From: Zygnema cylindricum
Lineage: Eukaryota; Streptophyta; Zygnematophyceae; Zygnematales; Zygnemataceae
Direction of reading: 5' to 3'
Length of the DNA stretch: 64,000 nucleotides
Assembly (NCBI GenBank): GCA_037447655.1
Contig: JBBHKE010001106.1
Coordinates: forward strand, 124,642-188,641
A program made the position numbers and the translations under genes. Shown one piece after another: positions 1 through 9,827 of the stretch. A model generated the notes under the pieces. It did not search any database, was not told the origin of the DNA, and saw nothing but the letters and a program-made list of their open reading frames with translations. The number at the start of each line of letters is the position of its first letter. The first letter of the stretch is position 1.

Positions 1-122
1 CCCCCTTCTCGCACCCTTCCTCTCTATCATAAACCAATTTTAGAATGTGTCCCTCTCCCACTTTCTCTCTGACCGTCGACCTTCCAAATCGCCCCCGTCT
101 AATCCCTTACGTGTCCTAAATC
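1..122. other. Unassigned pyrimidine-rich flank
   Basis: No coding sequence is recognised. The stretch is C/T-rich and is separated from similar C/T-rich sequence at 1163-1220 only by the solo LTR. The two were contiguous before that insertion. It may be the upstream part of the decayed non-LTR element that follows the gap, but this cannot be shown. Confidence 0.4.
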
Positions 123-1157
123 TGCAACTCTGAGACCTCTATAGGACCTCAGAGTAGGCAACTCACACGAAGCCTCTACGATAACCCTGACCCCTTTGTC
201 TTTCAGCAATAATAACTGCCACCCTGGCACACAAAAACTCTGACCACCTTTACCCGTGTAAAGGCAAGACTCCCCTGAGTCGATAGCAAAAAGAATCTCT
301 GAATTTGCTCCCCTGAGCAGTATGTTATGAAGGGTCAAAGTTGACCTATTTGTTCAGCAGCTTTCTGGGAGAGAAGGTCCAGTCTATCAAATTTGTCTAA
401 GTCCTATCTCTCTCTAAAACTCTATCTACTGAAGTACGGCACCAATCATAATATTATATCGTACATAAAGGTACACGTGCCGTTGTACTTTATGTACGGC
501 CATTGTACTACATAACCAAAAGTCGACACATGTCATTTTTGGATTCGTTCTTGGAATCCCTGGAGATGCCGTAATCCAATGTGATTGTGCCACGTGGCGA
601 TTGATGTGACGTCGACCGCAAACCGCCAAGAACCTATTGCGTGATCTCGGCATGCTTCGTGGCCGTCCGATCAAGCCGGATTACAATCGTGGCCGTCATA
701 AATACTTGCGCAATATTTGTTTCGCCTTTGAAACAAAATGCGTGGTATCCGTTTCGGATGTGTCGTACGCCGTACATTACAAACTGTATCTATGTCTAAA
801 TATGTCGTTGAATGAAGATAGCGGATGTGTAAACATTTAAATAACTATCATACGCTACATCATACATCTCTGGTTTAGACTAGTTGGCTTAGGCTACCGA
901 CTACTAACTACTTTGACGGACGGTAGGTACCCGGTTCAAATCTTGGTCGCGTCAAATCCATTTTGGTAAAATCTACTAACCTAATATATATCCCTTTCGG
1001 GATAGCATAGGCGGCCATGGCTCTATCTCCCTCTCCAACTTTTAGTGACTACGACAAATGTGGGAGCTGGAGAGAGGAGTTAGAGGCAGACTGCCTCTGC
1101 TTCTTTTCTGCATTTTACAAAACCTAGAAAATACTAAAATAACCTTTAATTTCTACA
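123..1157 (-). mobile_element. Solo LTR, Ty1/copia A family
   Basis: This 1035-bp LTR is flanked by a perfect 5-bp target duplication AAATC (118-122 and 1158-1162). On the plus strand it begins TGCAACTCTG and ends TTTCTACA, so the sense (minus) strand begins TGTAGAAA and ends in CA. It is closest to the LTR of element A (26232-27287). There is no internal domain, so it is the product of LTR-LTR recombination. It carries the U5 hairpin pair at 247-264 and 268-281 and a tRNA-like module with A box 876-887 and B box 933-942. Confidence 0.93.
876..942 (+). promoter_or_regulatory. tRNA-like A/B-box module in solo LTR (antisense)
   Basis: TAGACTAGTTGG (876-887) matches 11 of 12 positions of the Pol III A-box consensus TRGYNNAGYNGG. 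GGTTCAAATC (933-942) matches the B box. The start-to-start spacing is 57 bp, the same as in the E2 LTR. The module lies on the strand opposite to the element's sense strand. Its activity is unknown. Confidence 0.55.
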
Positions 1158-1220
1158 AAATCCCCACGTTTCTTTTTTTGCTCTTTTGTCTCCTTTATCT
1201 CCTGTATCACCTCCACCCCC

Positions 1221-1230
1221 NNNNNNNNNN
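1221..1230. other. Assembly gap (10 N)
   Basis: Ten N bases lie at the left edge of the decayed reverse-transcriptase fragment. A 10-N run is probably a placeholder, so the true distance and the missing upstream part of that element are unknown. Confidence 0.95.
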
Positions 1231-2526
1231 ACAACGACGACCTCCCCAAGTTGTCGGACGCACAAGTGACGTTTTCGATCTTGATCCGTGCTTCAGCGCC
1301 CTCTCTATCTTGCGCGGACTTTACCACCCACGACTTATTTTTTGTCTTCCCTTAAGGATTTTGACGACAAACTTTTGGGTGTGCTTCATCACCTCGTTGG
1401 TCATGGGATTTTTGATCATCCAGAGGGACCACTCGCTCGTCAACAAGCCAACCTCCCTATTTCCAATGGCGGTCCAAGTTTTATTTATGTAGCCAAAGTT
1501 GCGCCAGCCGCGTATTTTGGTAGTTGGGCTTTAGTGGTTCCTACGATCACTTCTCGTTTCATTGTGGATGATGTCCCCATTTTGACGCAACTTGTCTCTA
1601 AGGTGGAAGACGAGTTATTTCCATTTCACCAAGCTCTCCTTCATTTCGTGCGCTACTACCCTCGAACGCTTTAAACCAAGTTCCACCTTTTCATTCTCTC
1701 ATGGCCAACACTAACTTCCAACTTCAACAACGCATATTTGAGATAGTGGCCGACGCTTATTTTACAAACATCTTGAAGGCGCTACCTTCTACTCAAGCCC
1801 ATGCTCGTTGACATTCGTGTTCAAGGCCTGGGGCTGGTACAGCGACACCAACTTTTTCGACACTCCGTCTATCGTCTAACCAATTTAATGCTACTCTACG
1901 CTGGCGATTGGGTTCGCCTCACCCTCCGCTTTTGGGGGGGAGCTCGGTGCGTTTGTAACTAACCCATTGATGTTGAAGTAATCCATTTGCTTCGTTGCTC
2001 GCATGGGGGGGAACGAACTGTCGCGCATGATTTGGTGCGAGATGCCATTGTTGCCATTATTGTCGAGGCGGGCTACACCGTCAAACGTGAGGTTTCGGAT
2101 ATTCTTCCACCTCGGCCCCAATGTAAGGGTTCTTGGAGCCCTCGGGTTGACTTGGTTTTCCTTCATGGTGCAGGGAGGACGCTCGGCGATGTGGTCCACA
2201 CACATTTTCATCTTGCGCGACTTCGCACGTAGGGGTGGTGGCTCAAGACGCAGCGGCTACAAAGTAAAGACACTACGCTCACCAAGACTCGTCCGACCAA
2301 TTTGTCCCATTTGCAATGGAGATTTTTGGATCTTTGGACAAGTCTTTCAATGACTTCCTTCGTCAAAGTGCGCGAAAAACGTTTAAATCTTGGGGTTTGA
2401 GGAGTCCTCCGCCAAGTCTTTTGGTTGTGTTCTTCTATCAAGGTGTCTCAATTGCACTTTAACAAGACAAGCTGCAGCTCTCCTTTCATGTAGCACACAA
2501 GCCGACGACCGGCGGTGACTTCTAGA
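1231..2526 (+). pseudogene. Decayed RLE-type non-LTR retrotransposon, C-terminal half
   Basis: Conceptual translation, with several frameshifts and stops, aligns collinearly with roughly residues 590-1034 of the intact element at 56855-59959. Shared landmarks are the DDLP start, the block FDD(K/R)L..VLH, LRCSHGG, and the tail SPPPS. The C-terminal zinc-binding RCSHGG (about 1990-2013) and the RLE motif PRVDLVFL..GD (about 2142-2190) remain, and the two acidic residues keep the same 12-residue spacing as in the intact copy. A short insertion precedes the motif. The N-terminal zinc finger and catalytic RT motifs are missing at the assembly gap. The copy is clearly older than the intact one. Confidence 0.85.
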
Positions 2527-2974
2527 CCTTCTCCCAAGGGACCCGGTTCACATCTATGATCTCCGTGGTTGTGGACCTTAGTTTGTCTATGGGTTGTCTG
2601 TGCGGTCTAAGTTTGTTATCATTTTGTTTTGGTTCTTTGCTCTTGTTAGTATTGTTCTGTTTCATTTCATTTTTTAGGCGTAGATTACTCTTTTGTGACT
2701 CTTGTAGTCTCCAAATGTTTTTTTCAGTTTTATCTCTTTTGTACACAGATGGTCTTGCCATCGCAATTTTTGCAATAAAGACTTTTCTTCTATATTGTAC
2801 AGTTTGGCGTAAGAAACATGGCACAATAAAGTATACACACCTAAATAGTGTTTACAACCCTATTTTGTGATTTGGCCAAATTAATTAAAACCGAATTAGT
2901 ATTATTAACTCTCATAACGATGGGCGGTGTAATACTAATTTTGTATAATTCTTGTAATTAGTTTGGCCGAGTGC
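2527..2974. other. Non-coding spacer with a diverged TIR remnant
   Basis: No gene is seen. The left part is T-rich and is probably the 3' region of the decayed non-LTR element. At 2916-2933 the sequence ATAACGATGGGCGGTGTA resembles the right terminal inverted repeat (TIR) of the transposons that follow, so it may be the eroded end of a third family member. Confidence 0.4.
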
Positions 2975-2976
2975 TA

Positions 2977-3516
2977 CACCACGAATCGTTATTAGTGTCA
3001 AAGTTTAAATAGTGTTGAAGAAAATTTACAGTAATTGATGCTAATTAAGAACTTGATTTTTTATATTTAAAAATGTGTATTCTAATTTCGACATTATGCT
3101 AATTTGGGAACAACAAAAATGGAATATTCGCCGTACGATTATATACATTAATATATGTATCCGTAAATAATAATTGAAATCGTATGCCGTCGTGAAATTT
3201 AAATATCCGTACATATCCAAACTAGTTTACGTGTCAGACTAATCCTGTTTTTTGAGCGCACGTTCCTATGCGTGCGCGTCTGATTTATTTCATTTTTTGT
3301 AAATTTTCACTTGAAAAGGTACATATATGTACGGCCAGACATTGACTGTACACCACACTATTTATATCTTATTGTTCTTTCGTTCCTTACGCTATTTTGT
3401 ACGCTACCTTAATTAACGTCAAGGAAATATTAAAATCATGTATCCTATATGAGGAAAAAAATCAAAATTTTAAAAACCCAAATTATTGACTTTGACACTA
3501 ATAACGATTCGCGGTG
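2977..3516 (+). mobile_element. 540-bp MITE of the pogo-like transposon
   Basis: A complete non-autonomous element flanked by TA dinucleotides (2975-2976 and 3517-3518). Its TIRs start CACC(A/G)CGAATCGTTATTAG and extend about 28 bp with one mismatch. The left ~260 bp aligns with the left end of the large transposon from 3531. The right ~275 bp aligns with its right end at about 47770-48049, including a shared GTACACCACACTA stretch. It has no coding capacity and is an internal-deletion derivative. Only 10 bp plus the TA sites separate it from the large transposon. Confidence 0.9.
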
Positions 3517-3530
3517 TACCTGGTACGGTA

Positions 3531-3558
3531 CATCGCGAATCGTTATTAGTGTCGAAGT
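3531..3558 (+). repeat. Left TIR of the pogo-like transposon
   Basis: It begins CATCGCGAATCGTTATTAGT next to a TA target site. It pairs with 48022-48049 with two visible mismatches over about 28 bp. Confidence 0.88.
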
Positions 3559-4619
3559 TTAAATAGTGTTAAAGAAAATATACCGTCATTGACCCTTATT
3601 AAGAATTTGAAAAAAAAAAAAAAAACTTTACGATCATTTCGGCGTTGACGCTAATTTGGGAATATTAAAAAAAAAAAATATTCTACGTACGAGTGTATAC
3701 ATTAATATATATATATGTACAAAATATTAAAAATTGTACGACGCCGCCGATTTAAGGATTCGTACCGGTCAGACTAATTTGCGGCGGTTACGTGTCAACG
3801 CTAGACCGCGAAGCGTAAACTTTTATCTCTGTTTTATATGTTTAACGCTTACGGAAAGGACAAGTACACCACACCGTTTCTTCGTGTAAGTTAGGCGTAT
3901 GTCCGTTTTACGTTCGTCCATCTCTTATGTATTGTAATTACGTCACTTTTGGGTAGTTTTATTAGAGTTAAGTATGTTAATGTGTCTTAATTATAACAAG
4001 TGTGCTCCTTCTTACATCTTTAAGAGTTGTAACCTGTATTAGTGTCAATGTTGTCGTGTATTAGGTTTAAAGTTTACACTTAAATGAACCAAAAAGTACA
4101 TACTTACCAACCAAATAATCTTTCACGGAATGTAATTGGTCGCCCAAAATTATACGTGTCTAATTTTTTATCCTTGCAAAACAAAATGGTTTTTTTACGA
4201 TGCAACAAGACACGATTATCTTACCCGCATCCTTTCAAAGAAAGATTCGTACATTCAATGAGATGCCATGTTTTCACACGCCTCTTTTATGAAAAACGTC
4301 CATTGTCAACCACATGCACAACCCCACGCTAAAAATTGACGCAAATTTTAAAACTTTCCCGCTATCGTCCTCTCATTTTTATAAACGAAATATATGAATT
4401 TCAAACAAAATATTTCTTTTAAAAATTGATTTTTCAAACTTTGGCGAAGGTTTTCCATCATTTTTTCACAAGAGTTTCCTTTCCTTTTCTATATATTATC
4501 GTCGTTAACTCCAACAATGGCACTTTTTTCCTTACCTTTGTATCAACCTCTGTTGTTGCGTCTTTCTTTTGTTACTTCTCAATTTTCTTGCCCAAAAACC
4601 TTGATTATTCCGAGAAAAT

Positions 4620-5030
4620 ATGTGGCCATTTACCACTTTTTTTGCGGCAAAAACCAGAGCTCCCGCTCAAATATTCCCAATTCTGGTTGAGGATGAGATA
4701 GAGTGGGCCGAGACAGAGGGAGAGGGCGAGGAAAGTGAAGGGATGGGATCACCAAATGATGACACACTCATTGAAGGTGGTGCGGCCGAATTCCGCTCAC
4801 CTACAAACCCACCACCGGATTCACCTCCGGATTCACGGAGCGTGGACCACGCTATCGGGCCGGTGGTGAGACGGAGCTTGAACACGTGTCGACAAAGGCC
4901 GCTTGCGGAATACACTGCAAACGTGAACCGCGTGACCTCCATAATTCGTTTCTTTGCACATTGTTGGAATGTTCAAAATGATTCGAGTCGCGACGACTTC
5001 GTGCCGTCGACAACAATACATTTTGTCAGT
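4620..5030 (+). other. Possible first exon of a transposon gene, acidic N-terminus
   Basis: An open frame starts MWPFTTFF and runs through an acidic block (about residues 22-42, VEDEIEWAETEGEGEESEG) and a proline/aspartate-rich stretch. It ends near DDFVPSTTIHF, where a GT at about 5033 could be a splice donor. Candidate acceptors (TTTTTAG, TTTTTTGTAG) follow at 5099 and 5139. The downstream purine-rich frame leads towards the acidic ORF at 6084. No family is recognised. It may be part of the accessory gene of the surrounding transposon or a chance open frame. Confidence 0.35.
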
Positions 5031-5220
5031 ATATTTTGGACACATTTATTATATGAAAACCTCATATGTTATTTCTTCGTGATTACATTCGTTTTTAGGT
5101 CAAACTTCTGTATACTCTTTTACTTTTTTGTAGCCGCCTCTTCTCCTACGTTTTTTATATCACGTGTAACTAATATTCCTGGAGGGCAGCGGTCACCCCT
5201 ATAGGCGACATCGTAGTGTC

Positions 5221-6083
5221 TTGCCGTATCATCGTCATTACTCTCCACTACCTCGACGTAATCATCGACGTCGGCCAAGAGAAAATAAGGAAGAGGTACG
5301 AAGGCATGGACTGGGGAGAGAAAACCCCTCGAGGGAAAGGCAATCACCGAGGGGGTTAGGGAGGGAAAGAGATGCCTCGGAAACCGTGATAGGTGTAAGA
5401 GGTATCGCAGAGGAATTAGCAAGAGAAAGGGAGGCGGCCACGTTGCTACACATCAGTTGGGTGTCGCAAGAGGGGAGGGGACATGAAAGGGAGGGGAATG
5501 AAGAGGTAGTAGGGGAAGGGTTGACAGCGGTCGGGGTAGGAAGGGAAGAGACCAAGCTGGATGAGGTAGAAAACGAGGGGGTTTTGCCGCAAGGGGAAAC
5601 GGAGGAAAATGGTGAATCGGTAAGTGTGAGTAGCGAGAAGGCGATTGAAGGTGAGGTGAGTAGAGAAAAGCAATATCCAAAAGAGGAGCGAAGAAGAACG
5701 GCGTTTTTGGGTGTAGAAGAAGGGGGGAAGAAGACAACGGTAGAGGAGGGTGGAGGAAGTGATGCACGGGAAAAAATAGAGAAAAAACATAGTAATAAAA
5801 CGAAAATTAGTACTTTTTGATGAGGGCGACGAGGAGGAAAAAGATGATGATGGTAGGGAAAATAATTTGTTGAGTGACGAGAGGGAGTGAAATCAACATT
5901 GGGAGAGGAAAGAAAGGGAAAAAGAAGACGGTCGAGGAGGGTGGGGAAGGTGAGGCACGGGAAGATTAGGTAGAAAAAGGAGAATAATTAAAAAAAAATC
6001 ATAAATTTTTGTGAGACCGTGGAGGAGGAAAGAGTGGGGGAGGTGGCGACGGTCGAGGGGGGTGCTGAAAGTGAGGCACGAGA
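5221..6083 (+). repeat. Purine-rich degenerate repeat, E/R/G-rich frame
   Basis: The plus strand is dominated by G and A. One motif, GAC(A/G)ACGGT(A/C)GAGG followed by GTG(A/G)GGCACGGGAA-like sequence, recurs near 5730, 5927 and 6040, so the region holds decayed tandem copies. Long open frames with Glu/Arg/Gly-rich translation result from the composition. I do not treat them as a real gene, although the third copy merges into the acidic ORF at 6084. Confidence 0.5.
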
Positions 6084-6311
6084 ATGATAACTAGGAAAAG
6101 GGAGATAATAAAGGGTAAGCGGAAAGTGAATGATGGGGGCGACAAACTATACATCCCTTCATCTTCGGGTAGCAACGAGAGCATCGAGGATGGCAAAGAA
6201 CCGCCGAAAGACAAGCCCATCCCCAAAATTTTGGAACCCACGAACATTGCGGTGTGGAAGAACGAAGATGATCCCACCACCGAGGACGAGCAAACTCCAA
6301 ATAGCGAGGAG
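6084..6311 (+). pseudogene. Acidic accessory ORF of the DNA transposon, left part
   Basis: The frame includes KVNDGGDKLYIPSSSG, KEPPKDKPIPKIL and ends TEDEQTPNSEE at the copia insertion point. Removing the copia nest and one copy of the AGGAG duplication joins this frame without shift to 40753 onward (EFDDDDDVFEAPPTPN). That joint restores a continuous acidic, proline-containing stretch. This is strong internal evidence that both sides are one gene. The true start is uncertain; an upstream exon at 4620 is possible. No known domain is recognised. Confidence 0.55.
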
Positions 6312-6361
6312 AAACAACGTGGCCATTGAAGGTGGGTTCCCTAGAGGGTGGGCCCATAACC
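6312..6361 (-). other. PBS plus gag-start remnant outside the LTR
   Basis: GGTGGGCCCATAACC (6347-6361) is the half-tRNA primer-binding site, and 6323-6346 matches the first gag codons of sibling elements. It lies on the outer side of what should be the 3' LTR, between the AGGAG duplication and the LTR. It implies either a former tandem element or aberrant cDNA end processing. Confidence 0.75.
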
Positions 6362-7337
6362 TGCAATTTTGTGTCCTCCATTGGACCACAAAATGCAGAA
6401 AGCCTTTAGATAGTATTTAACTAACCCACTTCAAGCCACAACCACTGTTTTCCCGGAAGGCAAAATGACAGTTTGACTGCACCCCTATGCAGCCTGGACT
6501 CCTTTGAGTCCGTAGCAAAAAGAATCACTAAAAACGGCCAACCAACCGATAAGTTATGTGTCGGCAAAAATGCCAAGTTTATACAAGCTCTCTAAGAAAG
6601 AGAGGTGCTATCTACCAAAAACCCCCAAGTCCCAAACCCTCTCTCACAACTCCTATATAATCAAAAAGTACAGTGGCCGATGTACTTTCTGTACGACCAC
6701 TGTACAACAAGGTCATGGAGTGGACACGTGTCGCCGTCTGAGTCGTTATTATGTCGTCCGGGATCCCTGCTTCTCAATTTAATCTTGCCACGTATCGCTA
6801 GGTCACGCCACGTCCGAAAACCGCCAAAATGACTATTCCAGGACCTCGGCGACGATAATCGCCGTCGGATAGAGACCCGCATTTAATTTACGCCGTCGAA
6901 ATAAATGTCTGATTCATTTGTTTCGTGCGGCGCGTTGTACGCATCGAATCTGATGTGTTCTATGTTTCCTATTTTATAGTTATGTTAATCGGATTAAAAT
7001 TTCTACTCAATTTTTTAAAAAATATTGTACCCCATGTATTGTAACGAACTTCTACGACAGACCGGCTAGAGCTGACGGCTACGCCGCGCTCTGTCGGTCG
7101 GAGGTTCGAGTCCTGTTGGACTCAACCTTTTGTTGAGAGTGACTTAGGTCACTCTTAAGTCCTGTCTATGGAGCTGAGGCAGCCATGGCTCCACCACCCT
7201 CTATATCCTTCAGTGACTACAACATGTATAAGGGAAAGAGGGAAGAGGTGGACGCAGGCTGCATGCGCTTTACTTTTTCTGTTTAAACTAATGTATTAAG
7301 ACCTAGAAAATACCTTATAAATCTAATAATTTCAACA
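6362..7337 (-). mobile_element. 3' LTR of the outer copia element (E1)
   Basis: On the plus strand it starts TGCAATTTTG and ends TTTCAACA. It is followed by the polypurine tract (minus-strand AGGGGAG) and the pol 3' end. Its closest relative here is the LTR at 39730-40747: both end CCTTATAAATCTAATAAT before TTTCAACA. It carries a U5 hairpin pair at 6477-6511 and a perfect Pol III B box GGTTCGAGTCC at 7103-7113. Confidence 0.88.
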
Positions 7338-7394
7338 CTCCCCTGATTTTCTTGTCCTACTTTAACTTCCGTCCACACTTTTCTCTATAGTATT

Positions 7395-9789
7395 TTAACT
7401 TGGGAGAAAGAACGGTTTTGTCATCATATCAGCCACCATTTCCTCATCTGATTTATATACAAGCTTCACAATCTGATTTTCAACTTTTTCTCTCACAAAA
7501 CTTAATCTTATGTCCATATGCTTAGCTTTGAAATGATGCTTTGGATTAGCTGCAATTGCGATGGCAACTTGATTATCACAAAAGACTTCATGCACCCCCT
7601 TCTTCATATAACCCAGTTCTTGCAATAAGGACTCGACCCACATAAACTCTTTCACAGTAGAACAAGAGGCCATGTACTCAGCCTCCATAGTAGACTGAAC
7701 AACCACCTTTTGTTGCTTACTGCTCCAACAACAAGCACCTTTCCCCACATACAACACATACCCAGAATTGCATCTTCTCATAGGTGCGTCCCCATAGCTA
7801 GCATCACTCGAAGTAGTGATGTCTGTGTGCTCCCCTTCCAAATGCAACCATAACTCTCTCTTTCCCAATAGATATCTCATGACACTCTTGGCTGCCTCCC
7901 AATCTCTTTTCCTATGATCATTAAAACTCCTACTTAGTACTCCAACGGCTGCCGCTATGTCCAGCCTGGTAGAATTCATAAAATAGATCAAACTTATTAC
8001 GACTTGTCTATAAGGGATAGACTTCATAAACTCTCTCTCCTCTGGACTCATCTGATCATCTAAGATCATCACTCCTCTTTCTAAACTCCCATCACTTACT
8101 TTTTCAAGTCCATGGGAGTGGTACAACTATTAGCATTTTCGATCTGGAATTTCTCAAGCATATTACCTATTGCTTCTTTCTGAGTAAGTCTGATAATCTT
8201 CTTCCCCCTATCTCTCTCCATTTGTATCCCCAAAATATATTTTGTCTCCTCTAAATCCTTCATATCAAATCTGCTTCTAAGATCTTTCTTTAACTTGTTT
8301 GTTTTTTCCAAAGATTTACTCAACACAAGCATATCATCCACATAAATTGCAATAAAAATGACACCATTTTCATCTTCAAACATATAGATAGAATGGTTAG
8401 AGTTGATCCGGATATATCCCTGACCGGTGAGAAACTCATCTAGTATTTTATTCCACTTTCGGGGAGCCTGCCTCAATCGATATAAAGACTTTATGAGCAT
8501 GCAGACTTTGCTCTCTTCTCCTTCTTCCACGAACCCCTCTGATTGCCTCATGAATTTTTTTTTCCTCTAACTCACCATTAAGAAAAGCAGTCTTAATGTC
8601 CAGCTGGTGTATTTCCATGTCTTTCGCTGCTGCAAGACTGAGGAGAATCCTTACTGATGGGAACCGAACAACTGGAGCAAAGGTCTTCTCATAGTCAATG
8701 CCCCTCTTTTGGTTGAACTCTTCGCTACCTATCGAGCCTTATATCTCTCAATGGTATTATCTAGGTTCAGTTTTAGTTTAAATACCCATTTACACCCAAT
8801 AGGTTTTCTGCCTGTAGGACAATCCGCTAGTTCCCAAGTATTTGCTTCCATGATGGAGGCCATCTCATGATTTATGGCTCTAATCCATCTTTTTTTCTTC
8901 GGACTATTCAGTGCCTCCAAGTAGAACTGAAGCTCATCTGGGCGAGATAGCTTAGTTACCTTATAAGCGGTTTGTTTTTCCTGTATCCTTTTGCAGCTCC
9001 TTCTCCCTCCCTCAAACTCCGAAGCTGGAATGGATGGAAGGCTTGGATTTCTCCTCATTGTCTCATCAGGCTCCCCTGTCCTTAGAAGCCAGTTCTGGTC
9101 CCACGTCTTCTATCTCCTCGAAGTCCATAGAGGTATGTGAGGTTTCCGGTGAGTCTCATGTATCTCGGATCTCCCCTAAATTTGCAATCACTGTTTCATT
9201 CATGTCCCTTTCGGGAACGACCGTGTTCTTCTTATTTTCGGACTCAAATCTGATTTTTATTTGAAGGGGTCAAATGACTTTCTTCCATCCATGACAACTA
9301 CGTGTTTGACCAGAATGATATCTTTCTTTGCTAAGTCATAGACTCTATATCCCTTAACATCATCATCATATCCCACAAAGTATCTAGGTTTTCCCTTAGC
9401 ATCTAGTTTCCAGTTTTTCATATCCGTGTCAAGACTGTAAACCTGGCTACTGAATACATTAAGGTGTGAGAGATCTGGTTTCCTTCCAACCCATCTCTCA
9501 TAAGGTGTCACTCCCTTTATCGCTGAGGTAAGGACTCTATTCTTAATGTAGTTGGCATAGTTCATTGTTTTTTCCCAAAATCTCTTTCTTATTTTCTTGT
9601 CGGCAACATACTGCATGCACTATCTCCTAGTGTTCGATTCAACCTCTCAGCTACCCAATTTTGTTTCGGGTTATATGGTACAGTTTTTTGGTGCTGTACT
9701 CCCTCATCTCTCTCATATTTCTCAAATTGGTTAGAGGTATATTCCCCCCTATTATCACTCCTTATCCTCTTAATGGGGGTTGCATGCAA
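7395..9789 (-). pseudogene. E1 pol: integrase C-terminus, reverse transcriptase, RNase H
   Basis: On the minus strand the order is integrase catalytic and C-terminal parts (9257-9789, ending in a KSFDPFK-type block), the RT start (8729-9058, KPIGCKWVFKLKLN), the RT core (8096-8551, with YVDD in IYVDDMLVL), and RNase H (7395-8126, SDASYGDAP, TMEAEY, KHMDIRLSFVREK). This integrase-before-RT order defines Ty1/copia. Frameshifts and stops split it into five open pieces. A solo LTR at 9828 separates it from the integrase N-terminus at 10943. Confidence 0.92.
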
Positions 9790-9827
9790 CTTCTCACTCC
9801 ATGTTTTATATTCTTTGAAGTAAGTTC

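Noticed and set aside
4084-4332. 82-codon frame in the left transposon arm
   Set aside because: AT-rich, no similarity or domain, no splice or promoter context. Probably a chance frame.
5221-5820. 199-codon Glu/Arg/Gly-rich frame as a gene
   Set aside because: Built on degenerate purine-rich repeats, with no clear start context or domain. Kept only as repeat sequence.
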